Source: Barthelona sp. PCE
Taxonomy: Eukaryota; Metamonada: BaSk clade
Length of the DNA: 64,000 bases
Assembly (NCBI GenBank): GCA_040285745.1
Contig: JAUFOR010000008.1
Span: 620,001 to 684,000, forward strand
Direction: 5' to 3'
Below are positions 46,823-55,696 of this stretch, piece by piece (the stretch's first letter is position 1; every line of letters begins with the position of its first letter). The notes below the pieces were generated by a model. The model was not told the origin of the DNA. It did no database searches and saw only the letters and a program-made list of their open reading frames with translations. The position numbers were made by a program, and so were the translations under genes.

Positions 46823-47154
46823 TTGATGATTGTAAAGATAAAAAGGGAAGCAGTTACAAGGGTTGGTAATCGCAACTCACCTATTGTGCTTGCGTTTCAA
46901 TACTTTAGGAACTATGAAATGGTGATAAACTATTCATAGGGGCTCTGAACCACATGAAAAACAATAAGAAAAAGCCCTATACATGAAGAAAATCTCACAA
47001 CCTAAATTAGGATGTAAAGCCTTCATCTTAGTTAAAAAAAGACATTTAGTGAAATGTTAGCGTTTGTATACCTGTTTAAAAGTAGATATTCGGACTTTGA
47101 CTTAGATTAGCTTTTATATCTCAATAGTTAAATTTCTGTTTTTGTTTGTCAGTT
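46823..47154. other. Intergenic, no gene seen
   Basis: The divergent promoter region between the USP gene and a surface-protein gene. It shares the 12-mer ACTCACCTATTG (about 46875) with the MCM7/PA2G4 intergenic region (about 11384). No RNA gene was seen. Confidence 0.5.
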
Positions 47155-48792
47155 ATGAAGTTCCAAATACTTACATTTGTGCTTTTAACTCTGTTTTTAG
47201 GTACTCAGAGTATTCTAGTTCCTAAATCGATCACCACTGGACTTTGCAATGCTACACACGGGAGCAATGCTTTTAAGAATGTAGAGTTTGCATCATATAT
47301 TTCAGGAACAGACTTAATTTTCCAGCGATTCAACACAACAACCTGCACATATGACACTGTCCATACTGAAACAGGTTTTGGTGCCTCAGGCCAGCATTGC
47401 ATGCTTGAGCTCAAGGATCAGACGACTGGGGATTATCACATCATTTGGGCAACGAACAAAGAGAATCGTGTGTACACTACTGCAAGTGGATCATCGTACT
47501 TTGAACTTGTGGGTGTTTCAGGCTTCTCATTATGTGAGACCAACAGGTACAAGTCCCGTGCATCACTTGGTGCATTTGTTATCTGGGTTGACGATGGTGA
47601 TTGGAAGTATCAGTTAAACACTCACTTTGGTGCGTTTATTCCTTTCCATCTAACCCCGAACACAACAGACCCCAGCGTCACCGCAGTATCAGCAGGTCTT
47701 CCACCGCACGATTACGAAGTGACGGTGAAATGGAGCAACGGATCACAAACGATCTTGCCCGATTCAACTTCAGTTCTGCCGGCAAACGATTTTAGTTGGA
47801 CGCAGTGTTTTGACTTTGACACAAACACGTCAATGTGTGCGTTTCTTGGCGCTCAGTTGGCGGATTCCACCATTGTTGATGAGTGGAATATTACCCTCTC
47901 CTTCTTCGATCGCTCATCAGGTGATGTAGAGATCACCCGTGTCGCGCACATGCTCATCGACGAAAATGACAACCAGATGAACGGTGCAAATTACGCATCT
48001 TACTTCTCCATTGTCCCAGGTCTCAACAATGAACCTGTTATCTTGTTCCCTTCCAGCGAGAGCGACAGCAACTTCATAATGTGCCACATTCCAAGCGACA
48101 GAGACCTGTTTAATACATCAGATTCCGATCTATGCGGTCGTTTCACGTTTGCCAATGATTTTTACAAATATTACAATATGCGTTATGATTTGGATCGTCA
48201 CGTGTTCATGTTCACCGACGTGAGTGGTGGAATCACAAATTATGCACTTGATATAGACTTCACATCCATTGACAATTATAATCTTACATGCCCCAACGGT
48301 GAGGTGCGTAACACGACTACCTACGAGTGCTTCGATTGCAGTAGCATCCCCACAAACGGTACAGGTGGCGTTGTCGATGGATTTTGTGGTTGTGATGATG
48401 GTTACCACTTTTTTGAACAGGCTTGTCATATTTGTCCTGCAAACACTTATATTAATGCCACTCACGGTAACAGTACTGAAGCGTGCGTTCCGTGTCAATC
48501 AGGTTACAGTCTGGCTGGCAGTGATAACTGCACAGTTTGCAATTCTGATAAGGTATGGAACAGTGCCACTGGGTTATGCGACGACAAACCAGATGAAGAA
48601 AATGATCCTCCAGTTCCGCTGTGGGTCATTATCGTTGTTATCGTTGTTATTATTGTCAGTGTCATCTTGTTCTGTTTGTTATGTTGTGGATCAAAAAGAA
48701 AGACCCGTTCTTCACCTTCAACTGCTGTGTTACCCACCCACCGCGATCACCCATCAGCGTCTCTTCAGGTAACCAGTCTTCATGATAGCTAA
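47155..48792 (+). CDS. Type I surface glycoprotein with Cys-rich stalk
   Basis: 545 residues from the ATG at 47155. The signal peptide is MKFQILTFVLLTLFLGTQS. The extracellular part (about 20-370) is beta-rich and heavily sequon-bearing. Residues about 375-480 hold a Cys-rich EGF/GCC2-type stalk (ECFDCSS, GFCGCDDGYHF, HICPANTYI, ACVPCQSGYS, CTVCNSDKVW), similar to ephrin-receptor-like repeats. One transmembrane helix (LWVIIVVIVVIIVSVILFCLL) is followed by a short basic, Ser-rich cytoplasmic tail. It is probably an adhesion or receptor protein of the cell surface. The N-terminal ectodomain belongs to no family I recognise. Confidence 0.8.
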   Translation: MKFQILTFVLLTLFLGTQSILVPKSITTGLCNATHGSNAFKNVEFASYISGTDLIFQRFNTTTCTYDTVHTETGFGASGQHCMLELKDQTTGDYHIIWATNKENRVYTTASGSSYFELVGVSGFSLCETNRYKSRASLGAFVIWVDDGDWKYQLNTHFGAFIPFHLTPNTTDPSVTAVSAGLPPHDYEVTVKWSNGSQTILPDSTSVLPANDFSWTQCFDFDTNTSMCAFLGAQLADSTIVDEWNITLSFFDRSSGDVEITRVAHMLIDENDNQMNGANYASYFSIVPGLNNEPVILFPSSESDSNFIMCHIPSDRDLFNTSDSDLCGRFTFANDFYKYYNMRYDLDRHVFMFTDVSGGITNYALDIDFTSIDNYNLTCPNGEVRNTTTYECFDCSSIPTNGTGGVVDGFCGCDDGYHFFEQACHICPANTYINATHGNSTEACVPCQSGYSLAGSDNCTVCNSDKVWNSATGLCDDKPDEENDPPVPLWVIIVVIVVIIVSVILFCLLCCGSKRKTRSSPSTAVLPTHRDHPSASLQVTSLHDS

Positions 48793-48956
48793 TTGACTTT
48801 GTAAAAAGTTTTTCGTTTTCTTTAATGTTATATGGTACTTTCTGCTTGAAAGTGAGGATAGAATGCCTTCATTCAGTATTTTGACAAAATTAAAGAAGCT
48901 TGTGAATTTCAGTACAAAGATAGCCAAAATTGCTTTTGCATTTCCCCTCCTTAACC

Positions 48957-49469
48957 ATGAATATGTTTCTTGGGCAAATCGATACTATCGAAGAGGAAGG
49001 TGAGGGTATCGTTCCGAAGAACCCAAACATCTCAAAAATTCAAAAAAAAGTAACAACACAATCTGGGTCGTTGCATTCAAAGAAGAAGGGTCGTACTCGT
49101 ACTTTGTATAGAGAGACGGATCCATATGACCCAGAACCTCTTTTGTTTCGCGAGAGAGAACCACACAAAGAGATTGCTGAGTGGAACTATTCCACTACAA
49201 TTTTACCAACTATCATGAACATTTCGCCCCCCAAGAGACCCCTGTACAGTGGACCGGTGACAGATGATGTTCTTATGAGGAAAAGACAACCATCTAGAGA
49301 GCTTGGAAGAAAAAAGACACGATTCCCAACTCGTTATGAAGAAATTGCAGAAAAATTAGAGAAGGAACGCTATGGACGTGACCCCAGCGGCACTCCGTTA
49401 TCACAGCATCGATTTCGTGATGTTTATAAGCCTAGATCATGTCGAAGAAGAAAACCTTTTGTTTGTTAA
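48957..49469 (+). CDS. Small basic unknown protein
   Basis: 170 residues from the ATG at 48957. It is polar, rich in Arg, Lys, Pro and Glu, and has no signal or membrane segment. Local patterns such as RPLYSGPVTDDVLMRKRQPS and RFPTRYEEIAEKLEKERYG suggest short ordered helices in a mostly disordered chain. It ends in a Cys/Arg-rich stretch (RSCRRRKPFVC). No family was recognised; a microtubule-associated role is only a composition-based guess. Confidence 0.5.
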   Translation: MNMFLGQIDTIEEEGEGIVPKNPNISKIQKKVTTQSGSLHSKKKGRTRTLYRETDPYDPEPLLFREREPHKEIAEWNYSTTILPTIMNISPPKRPLYSGPVTDDVLMRKRQPSRELGRKKTRFPTRYEEIAEKLEKERYGRDPSGTPLSQHRFRDVYKPRSCRRRKPFVC

Positions 49470-49539
49470 TTATTTTCTTTCTTTTTCTTCGACTTTTATA
49501 CAGTATGCTTGCATTTATCCAACAACATTAATATTGTAT

Positions 49540-50202
49540 TTACTCGAATTGATTCTCTATACCTTTAAAATCAGGCAGTAAAGATATTGTTACTTCTTTA
49601 ATTTGATCAGCAAATTGTGCACTGGTGGCATCTTCAATGCCAAATACCCGCATTCCAGCACTGATTGATGCTTGGCAGCCTGCAAAGTTATCCTCAAAAG
49701 CGATACAACGTTCAGGTGCTACATTAATACGTTCAGCAGCTAATAAAAACACGTCAGGATGCGGTTTACCACGTTTAACATCAGAAGAAGATGCGAAGGC
49801 GGGTATAAGACCGCTTAGATTATGTCTATCAATCGTTGCTTGAATCATTGCAGGGACAGCAGAACTAGCAATGGCTATTTTCTTACCGTGGTTATTAAGA
49901 TATTGTAAGAATTCCATGGCACCAGGCTTCAACTCCACGACTTCATGGTAGAAGTCAATAGCCATATCGTGCCAAATTTTCATGAGTTCTTCATGAGTAT
50001 CAGGTAAATTGAATGTGTTAATAAAGAGGTCAGCACACTCATAGAAGCTGAGGCCGTGTATTTTGTCTTGAAATCCTTCAGGATAAGCTAATCCCCTGTC
50101 AACAATGAACTTTTTATCAATTTCAACCCAAATACCCATTGAATCAGCTAAAGTACCGTCCATATCAAAGATTACGGCATCGAAAGAGCTCAGTTCTATC
50201 AT
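49540..50202 (-). CDS. HAD-superfamily phosphatase, beta-PGM-like
   Basis: 220 residues from the ATG at 50202. Motif I FDMDGTLADS carries the nucleophile Asp and the acid/base Asp; motif II is IASSA; motif III is the Lys in KRGKPHPDVF; motif IV is FEDNFAGCQA. A helical cap sits between motifs I and II, as in the beta-phosphoglucomutase group that also covers glycerol-1-phosphatase, 2-deoxyglucose-6-phosphatase and pseudouridine phosphatase. The substrate is a small phosphorylated metabolite but cannot be named. The compact form without introns looks like the bacterial family and may have been transferred (inference). Cytosolic. Confidence 0.85.
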   Translation of the reverse strand: MIELSSFDAVIFDMDGTLADSMGIWVEIDKKFIVDRGLAYPEGFQDKIHGLSFYECADLFINTFNLPDTHEELMKIWHDMAIDFYHEVVELKPGAMEFLQYLNNHGKKIAIASSAVPAMIQATIDRHNLSGLIPAFASSSDVKRGKPHPDVFLLAAERINVAPERCIAFEDNFAGCQASISAGMRVFGIEDATSAQFADQIKEVTISLLPDFKGIENQFE

Positions 50203-50883
50203 GATTTTGATCAATAAAGTGTGTTGGAAAAGGTAAGAATTTGTAAAACATTGTTTCTTTGTTTATTTGTAAATGAAATTAACATGTTGTGGGGTTAGTT
50301 TGGTATCCATAAAGATAGGGTGTTGTTTTGATAAAATCTAACTTGGGTGAGTTTTCAAGACCTATGATCAGGTTCTTTGGACATATTTAAATAAACTTCA
50401 TAACATCTTGAAATATGACTATGCACCTTAAAATGTAAGATTTGAAGCATTTTTTGAAGTATATTAGGGCATTCAAAAAAATACTATCATGTACCAACAA
50501 AGGAAAGATAATTGTAGTCATTAGCAGCTGAAGTCAATATATATTTCGCCATGCGTGTAAATCATCCCTGAATTATCCCTTAAAACAAATAAAAAATGTC
50601 TTTCAATATAAGTATTGTGCCTCAGGTTGTAATGCCACTGTTAAGATTAAACCACAAAGTAAATTACATATGTTGGATGTAAAGAAGAATAAATTTGCTT
50701 ACAAGGAAATTCCAGCAAAACTTCTCTTTCTTCACATTGTACCTATTTTATCCAACTGACAAATTGGATTACCTTTGTATATCACAATAAACATTGTAAA
50801 ATACTAAAAAGACAGTTCAATTCAACTCTTTACTGAATTGTGTAGCAACGTTGTTGCAAGTAATAGTAACCTATAACAGACAT
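50203..50883. other. Intergenic, no gene seen
   Basis: 681 bases, AT-rich, with long A and T runs, between the HAD gene start and the 3' end of eL43. No tRNA cloverleaf, repeat array or family-like open frame was seen. It is the longest empty stretch in the window. Confidence 0.55.
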
Positions 50884-51162
50884 TTAATTCTTGAGGGAAT
50901 CTCTGTAACGTCTGATGAAGGATCTGATGCTGCTAGAAGCACTGGAGGAAAGGGTGTAAGCGGCACCAGCAATCTGTCTAGTACAACCCTTGCACTTCCA
51001 AACGCCAACGGCCTGACGCTTGACGGCGTCCTTACCGCAGAAGGGGCAGGTGTACTTGGAGCTCTGATTTCTCTCGACAATACGTAAGATCTTCTTTGCA
51101 GCAGTTCCGTAACGCGTTCCGTAGCGTCCGACGATTCCGACCTTCTTAGTATGCTTGCCCAT
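50884..51162 (-). CDS. RPL37A: Large-subunit ribosomal protein eL43 (L37a)
   Basis: 92 residues, the normal length. MGKHTKKVGIVGRYGTRYGT, the zinc ribbon CPFC and CKGC, and GAAYTLSSSASSSIRSF are all family landmarks. It is a zinc-binding protein of the cytosolic 60S subunit located near the E site. The start is unambiguous, the usual second residue Ala being replaced by Gly. The C-terminus is extended by about 4 residues compared with the usual end. It should be highly expressed; a promoter probably lies in 51163-51300. Confidence 0.95.
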   Translation of the reverse strand: MGKHTKKVGIVGRYGTRYGTAAKKILRIVERNQSSKYTCPFCGKDAVKRQAVGVWKCKGCTRQIAGAAYTLSSSASSSIRSFIRRYRDSLKN

Positions 51163-51722
51163 TTTCTTGTGAACAGCTAGATAAAGTGTTAAAAACTAAA
51201 AGAAGTAGTTTTATCAATATAGAAGGTATTTACATTTGCTGACACGTAGAATGTTCATATTAGACGGTATCTGTAACTGTTTTATATATCCAAAAACACT
51301 TTAGACACTTGTATTTGGGTTTCTTTCCTTTTTGAACAGTTGTTCCGGAAAATTTTAGGCAAAGAATCGATATAGACGTTGCAAATAATGTAAGACGGGC
51401 TGGGTATGCCAAAATGTAATGTATTGATGGGAGTTTTTTTTATTACCATTTGTTGCGTTATATGAAGTAAAAACGATATTGTTGTGGTCAGTCTTAACAT
51501 GGAACCACGTATTTGACGATATATCTTTTTGTTTTAACACGCAAACATGATGAAGTACACCCTGCAAGCAGTTGTTTTGGGCTTCACAGGTTCATCTCAG
51601 ATTTACATTGTTAAATAGCCGACAATGGATGTATTTTGTGTGGTCATAGCTTCTTTCAATAAGCATCGAACCGGCACCAACTAATATTCTCTTTACACCC
51701 CTTTTTACATATTAGTTACACA
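51163..51722. other. Intergenic, no gene seen
   Basis: 560 bases between the divergent eL43 and adenosine deaminase genes. It is AT-rich with no open frame of family type and no RNA gene seen. It should hold both promoters. Confidence 0.55.
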
Positions 51723-52949
51723 ATGGAGACAGTAGAGTGCATTTTTCCATACATTAATCAGCTTCCAAAAGCTGAACTTCATTGTCATTTCGATGGGTCA
51801 TTGCGTCTTGCTTCCATGCTTGAAGAAGCAAAGAAACAAACTCAACAACACGATGAAGAAGTCGAAGAGGACCCAGAAAACCCTCTATACGTCCAGAAAC
51901 AAATAAGTGTGCTCACTAAAGATGAAATTAAGGAGCTAGTACAGCCACCCATGGGCGGTGATCTGATCCAGTATCTCCAGGCATTTAGATACACCCTGTC
52001 TGTATTACAGATCAAAGAAGCAATTCACCGTCTTTATCTCGATTTGGTTGAAGATTTAAGTGATGATGGAGTTATTTATGCCGAAATTCGTTTCGATCCC
52101 CAGCTGCACACGCATCTTGGTCTATCTTTATCAGAAGTTCTGGCAACAATGTGTTCAGCAGCAGCGGATGGTTACGAAGAGCATGGTGTTACTACCAAGA
52201 TTATTGTTTCTGCACTCAAGAACCAGAGCGCAACATACGTAACAGAGGTAGCCCAGATTGGTGTTGAATACAGTGATTCCGGAGTAGTCGCCTTTGACCT
52301 TTGTGGTCCAGAAGAGAGTAAGGCAACTTCTCGCTTCTCAACAGCAGTAGAGCTTGCATTGGAAGGAGGATTACACTTCACTTGTCATGCAGGAGAAGTT
52401 CTTGGTCCTGATGAGATGCGTGATGCGATGCAATATGCTACTAGAATTGGACACGGTACCCACGCCATTGAGGACCCTGATCTTGTTGTTGAGCTCGTTG
52501 AGAATGATATTTGTCTTGAGCAATGTATTACATCCAACATTCACACCAATTGTGTAGCTTCTTTAGATGAACATCCAATTGTTAATTTCATCGAAGCTGG
52601 AGTCCCCATTGCACTTTCCACTGACAATAGACTGGTTTCAGATTGTACATTGTCTTCTGAGTATGAGTTATTGATAGAATTACTGGGGAAGGATTTTCCC
52701 CTTTCGACATTCGTTCTTCTCTTATTACAACCATTCAAGCACGGTTTTGCCTCCACAGCTGAACTTGTTGATGTTATTGAACGTTTTTTTATGCATTTGT
52801 TCAGCTTTTTACACGGAATTGGTGTCGATATTGCTGTTTTATCATGTGAGATCCTTCTACAGGAGGATGCACACGAGTTTAAGGAGATCATCTGCACTAC
52901 AGTTCTTGATATTGTGAGAGAAGCTTCTTCAAGCTCTGAATCTGAATAA
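51723..52949 (+). CDS. ADA: Adenosine deaminase, bacterial type
   Basis: 408 residues. Zinc and catalytic motifs: HCH at 20-22 in ELHCHFDGS, CHAGE near 221 (metal His and catalytic Glu), RIGHGTH, and STDN near 298. The last is the form TDNR found in bacterial Add enzymes, rather than the TDDP of animal ADA, so a bacterial-type origin is likely (inference). The enzyme deaminates adenosine to inosine in purine salvage, useful in parasites or bacterivores that cannot make purines. An acidic insert near 40-55 (EEVEEDPEN) and a Ser-rich C-terminus are extra. Cytosolic. Confidence 0.9.
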   Translation: METVECIFPYINQLPKAELHCHFDGSLRLASMLEEAKKQTQQHDEEVEEDPENPLYVQKQISVLTKDEIKELVQPPMGGDLIQYLQAFRYTLSVLQIKEAIHRLYLDLVEDLSDDGVIYAEIRFDPQLHTHLGLSLSEVLATMCSAAADGYEEHGVTTKIIVSALKNQSATYVTEVAQIGVEYSDSGVVAFDLCGPEESKATSRFSTAVELALEGGLHFTCHAGEVLGPDEMRDAMQYATRIGHGTHAIEDPDLVVELVENDICLEQCITSNIHTNCVASLDEHPIVNFIEAGVPIALSTDNRLVSDCTLSSEYELLIELLGKDFPLSTFVLLLLQPFKHGFASTAELVDVIERFFMHLFSFLHGIGVDIAVLSCEILLQEDAHEFKEIICTTVLDIVREASSSSESE

Positions 52950-53101
52950 GTTCCCATTAAGGTTTTTAAACATTCTGTTCATTTTACAGGTATTGTTTTG
53001 ATGGTACAGCGAGATTAGAGTTAAGTAAATGTATGTAATACAATTTGGTGAATACCTGTTTTCAGTTTTTCTTTTTTCCTCCCATTCCCTACTGATAGTT
53101 A

Positions 53102-55696
53102 ATGTGTCCGGAGTTAACACCAGCAGCGTTCGCCCCATCACGGTCTACTCACACATCACGTCGAGGAACAGCAACTTCCGCTACTAGTGAAGTTACTTCA
53201 TCTATATGTGCGATAAGCATTCACAATTTCAAAGTTTCCGCAGTATTTTTCCGCCCCCAAACAGGAGAAATCCGAGTAATGGCCTTCCATGACAGTTCCA
53301 CTTTTTCCACTCTCATCCTTTTTTTATTGTCGGAGAATGTACAGGAGGTCATTTTTGGGGGCACCAGCATTCCATACGCGGTCAATCTTTTCTTTGAAGA
53401 ACATTTGGGCTTTGTTTTAGTTACAATTGTGCAGAAACATCTTTTTTCTGCAGATGTTGGTCAGCAGCTGTTCAAAACGCTTGTTTTCAACGAGCAGAAG
53501 CATTTACTTGATGAAATAATGTCCCCAGCTTTGTTTGGTTGTTTTCGTGCTGTCATTTCCCATGTTCAATCTTCAAAGAATCTTATCTTCGCTCCACAGA
53601 CAATATCTTGTGTCAAAAAGTCACCGGTCGGACGTATGAGACTTGATCCCCATTCATTTTTTGATCTCGATCTTGAATCTCTCTTTTTGATAATTAATTC
53701 ATGCCAGTCGCCCATGGGTTCACGTTTGCTGTGGTCTGAGCTTGTGATGCCGCCCTGTGACGTGCGCACAATACAATCACGTCAAGAGGCCATTCTCGCA
53801 CTGGATATGTTGGATGACAATGTTCTCCAGCTCTATCTTCAGTCTTCAGATATCATCAAAACATTGGGAAAAATGCTGGGCCCCCCTAGGTCGGGGAAGG
53901 ACGCGCTCACAATTGTAAGACAGTTTGAATCGATGAAAATCTTTTTAGAAAACTGCATTCATATTGCAATTTGTCTCGAGCCTATCGCTGCACACTCTTT
54001 CTTGCTTGCTGAGATGCAGAGAATATGTTCTTCTTCCAGTATAAAATCCTTATTGGACACTCTTTCGACGGTTTTTGTTTCGGATTACCAAGCAATCGCC
54101 ATTGAGCTTTTTCCACCCATCGAAGCCGTGTATTCGATTGTTGAGACTTACATGAAAAGCAACAAAATGCTGTTTATGATTGCAGCAAACGTATCCAAGG
54201 CGCTTGATTTTCATAGGAGAACGTTCTTAGAGCTTCTTTATGATATTTCAATGCTAATAGAGGTTATGCAGGGTAGGATAGGAGCGCCTCTGCGCCTTAT
54301 CGTTCTGAATAGCAGCGTTACATGCTCATGTGCACTCAAGAAATTGTCGTATATCGATGGGAAACTTGTGGAGCACCTGTCGGAGCTATTGGGAACAGCT
54401 GTAACGGTTGACCGCATCACAAAAACGACAGTGCGCTTCTCACCGGAAGACTTTCGAACGTTGGGGACACACCTCACTCGAACAAAAGATGAGCTCTGCG
54501 ACACCATACTCCTCGTTCTGAGCGGCATCATTCCTCGCCTGAACAACGAAAACAGCGAGATGATTGCCAATGATGAGCTCATTGCACCGAGCTCCCACTT
54601 GAGGATCCATCTATCTCCTCTTTTGTGGGCATTTGATGCTGTTGCGTTGCTTGATGTCCTTTATGCTTTACACAGAATCCCCACGGCTGTTGAAGGCTTG
54701 GGTTCTGATGAGTTTTGCATACCCGAGTTGTCTGACGATTTTAGCTTCTCGATGCTAAATGTCTTGTCTTTGACAGACTACAAGAGAGTAGTTGAGGCAG
54801 GAGATCCATGGCGTCACAACTCTCTGGTGTCTCGTCGTGCCATGAGTCTTGTGATGGGAGGTAACGGTCAAGGAAAGTCAACACTGCTCCGAGGTATTGG
54901 GGCAGCTGTTATCATCCATCAGGTTGGAGGCCGAGTTCCAGCGACACAAGCATCATTTCCAATCTTTCAGCATTTCTGCACCGTGTTTCCTACGATATCA
55001 GAGCTCTCTATTCACGGAGGCGCACTTCAACAGGAGCTGATGCGTGTGAAACAGGCGCTCGAGTTTCTCGGATCTGAAACAGAGGAAATGCTTTTCCTTG
55101 CGGATGAACTGTTTACTACCACAGCGTTTAACGACGCCTCGGCGCTTCTGTTTGGTGTTCTTGAGCATTTAATTTCGCAATCAGTGTTGGGCTTCGTTTC
55201 CACTCATTTAGCCAATGTAGGTGCCTTGCTTGTTGAGTTTTACGATGACGTGTCATGCCTGCACTTCATGGACGCACCATCAGAAGTCTCGAGGAAGCGT
55301 TTGGCGAGTTATTCTGACGTTTCGCTTTTTGAAGATGAGAACCCCAGTCATTTACTCAGCAATGACACCCCAAAACCGGCATCCAATCCACCATACGGCA
55401 TCCTTGCAGCCGTTCGCAGTGGATTTGGTGGAGAATTGGCAGCGAGAATGATGAACAACAGAAAATGCATACTTGCTCAGATTCGGGCTCCTGTAGCTCA
55501 ACCAACAACAATCATGAGCACTACTGTTGCCAGGCAACGTGATATTCACTCGATTCCGTTTACTGACGCATATAGAGCGTACAAGCGTATTTATGAACTT
55601 TCAACGTCAGGTCTCAGTTCGCTTTCAGTTAAAAACATCGTACAGGAACTGCAGCGATCAATTTTCGGGGACGCGCAAGAAGATTACACAATTTAA
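53102..55696 (+). CDS. MSH4: Meiotic MutS homolog MSH4
   Basis: 864 residues. There is no mismatch-recognition domain I; the N-terminal connector (KVSAVFFRPQTGEIRVM, VTIVQKHLFSADVGQQLF) matches MSH4. The lever and clamp regions follow, with RMRLDPHSFFDLDLESLFL and LWSELVMPPCDVRTIQSRQEA. The ATPase has Walker A GGNGQGKST near 585 (canonical GPNMGGKST), Walker B FLADELFTTT near 665 (canonical LIDELGRGT) and STHL. YGILAAVRSGF near 770 corresponds to the family's C-terminal block. MSH4 pairs with MSH5 to stabilise Holliday junctions in meiosis. The changed Walker motifs are unusual for MutS, so ATP use may differ. MSH5 is not in the window. The stop is shared with gamma-tubulin in TTAA at 55693-55696. 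Confidence 0.75.
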   Translation: MCPELTPAAFAPSRSTHTSRRGTATSATSEVTSSICAISIHNFKVSAVFFRPQTGEIRVMAFHDSSTFSTLILFLLSENVQEVIFGGTSIPYAVNLFFEEHLGFVLVTIVQKHLFSADVGQQLFKTLVFNEQKHLLDEIMSPALFGCFRAVISHVQSSKNLIFAPQTISCVKKSPVGRMRLDPHSFFDLDLESLFLIINSCQSPMGSRLLWSELVMPPCDVRTIQSRQEAILALDMLDDNVLQLYLQSSDIIKTLGKMLGPPRSGKDALTIVRQFESMKIFLENCIHIAICLEPIAAHSFLLAEMQRICSSSSIKSLLDTLSTVFVSDYQAIAIELFPPIEAVYSIVETYMKSNKMLFMIAANVSKALDFHRRTFLELLYDISMLIEVMQGRIGAPLRLIVLNSSVTCSCALKKLSYIDGKLVEHLSELLGTAVTVDRITKTTVRFSPEDFRTLGTHLTRTKDELCDTILLVLSGIIPRLNNENSEMIANDELIAPSSHLRIHLSPLLWAFDAVALLDVLYALHRIPTAVEGLGSDEFCIPELSDDFSFSMLNVLSLTDYKRVVEAGDPWRHNSLVSRRAMSLVMGGNGQGKSTLLRGIGAAVIIHQVGGRVPATQASFPIFQHFCTVFPTISELSIHGGALQQELMRVKQALEFLGSETEEMLFLADELFTTTAFNDASALLFGVLEHLISQSVLGFVSTHLANVGALLVEFYDDVSCLHFMDAPSEVSRKRLASYSDVSLFEDENPSHLLSNDTPKPASNPPYGILAAVRSGFGGELAARMMNNRKCILAQIRAPVAQPTTIMSTTVARQRDIHSIPFTDAYRAYKRIYELSTSGLSSLSVKNIVQELQRSIFGDAQEDYTI

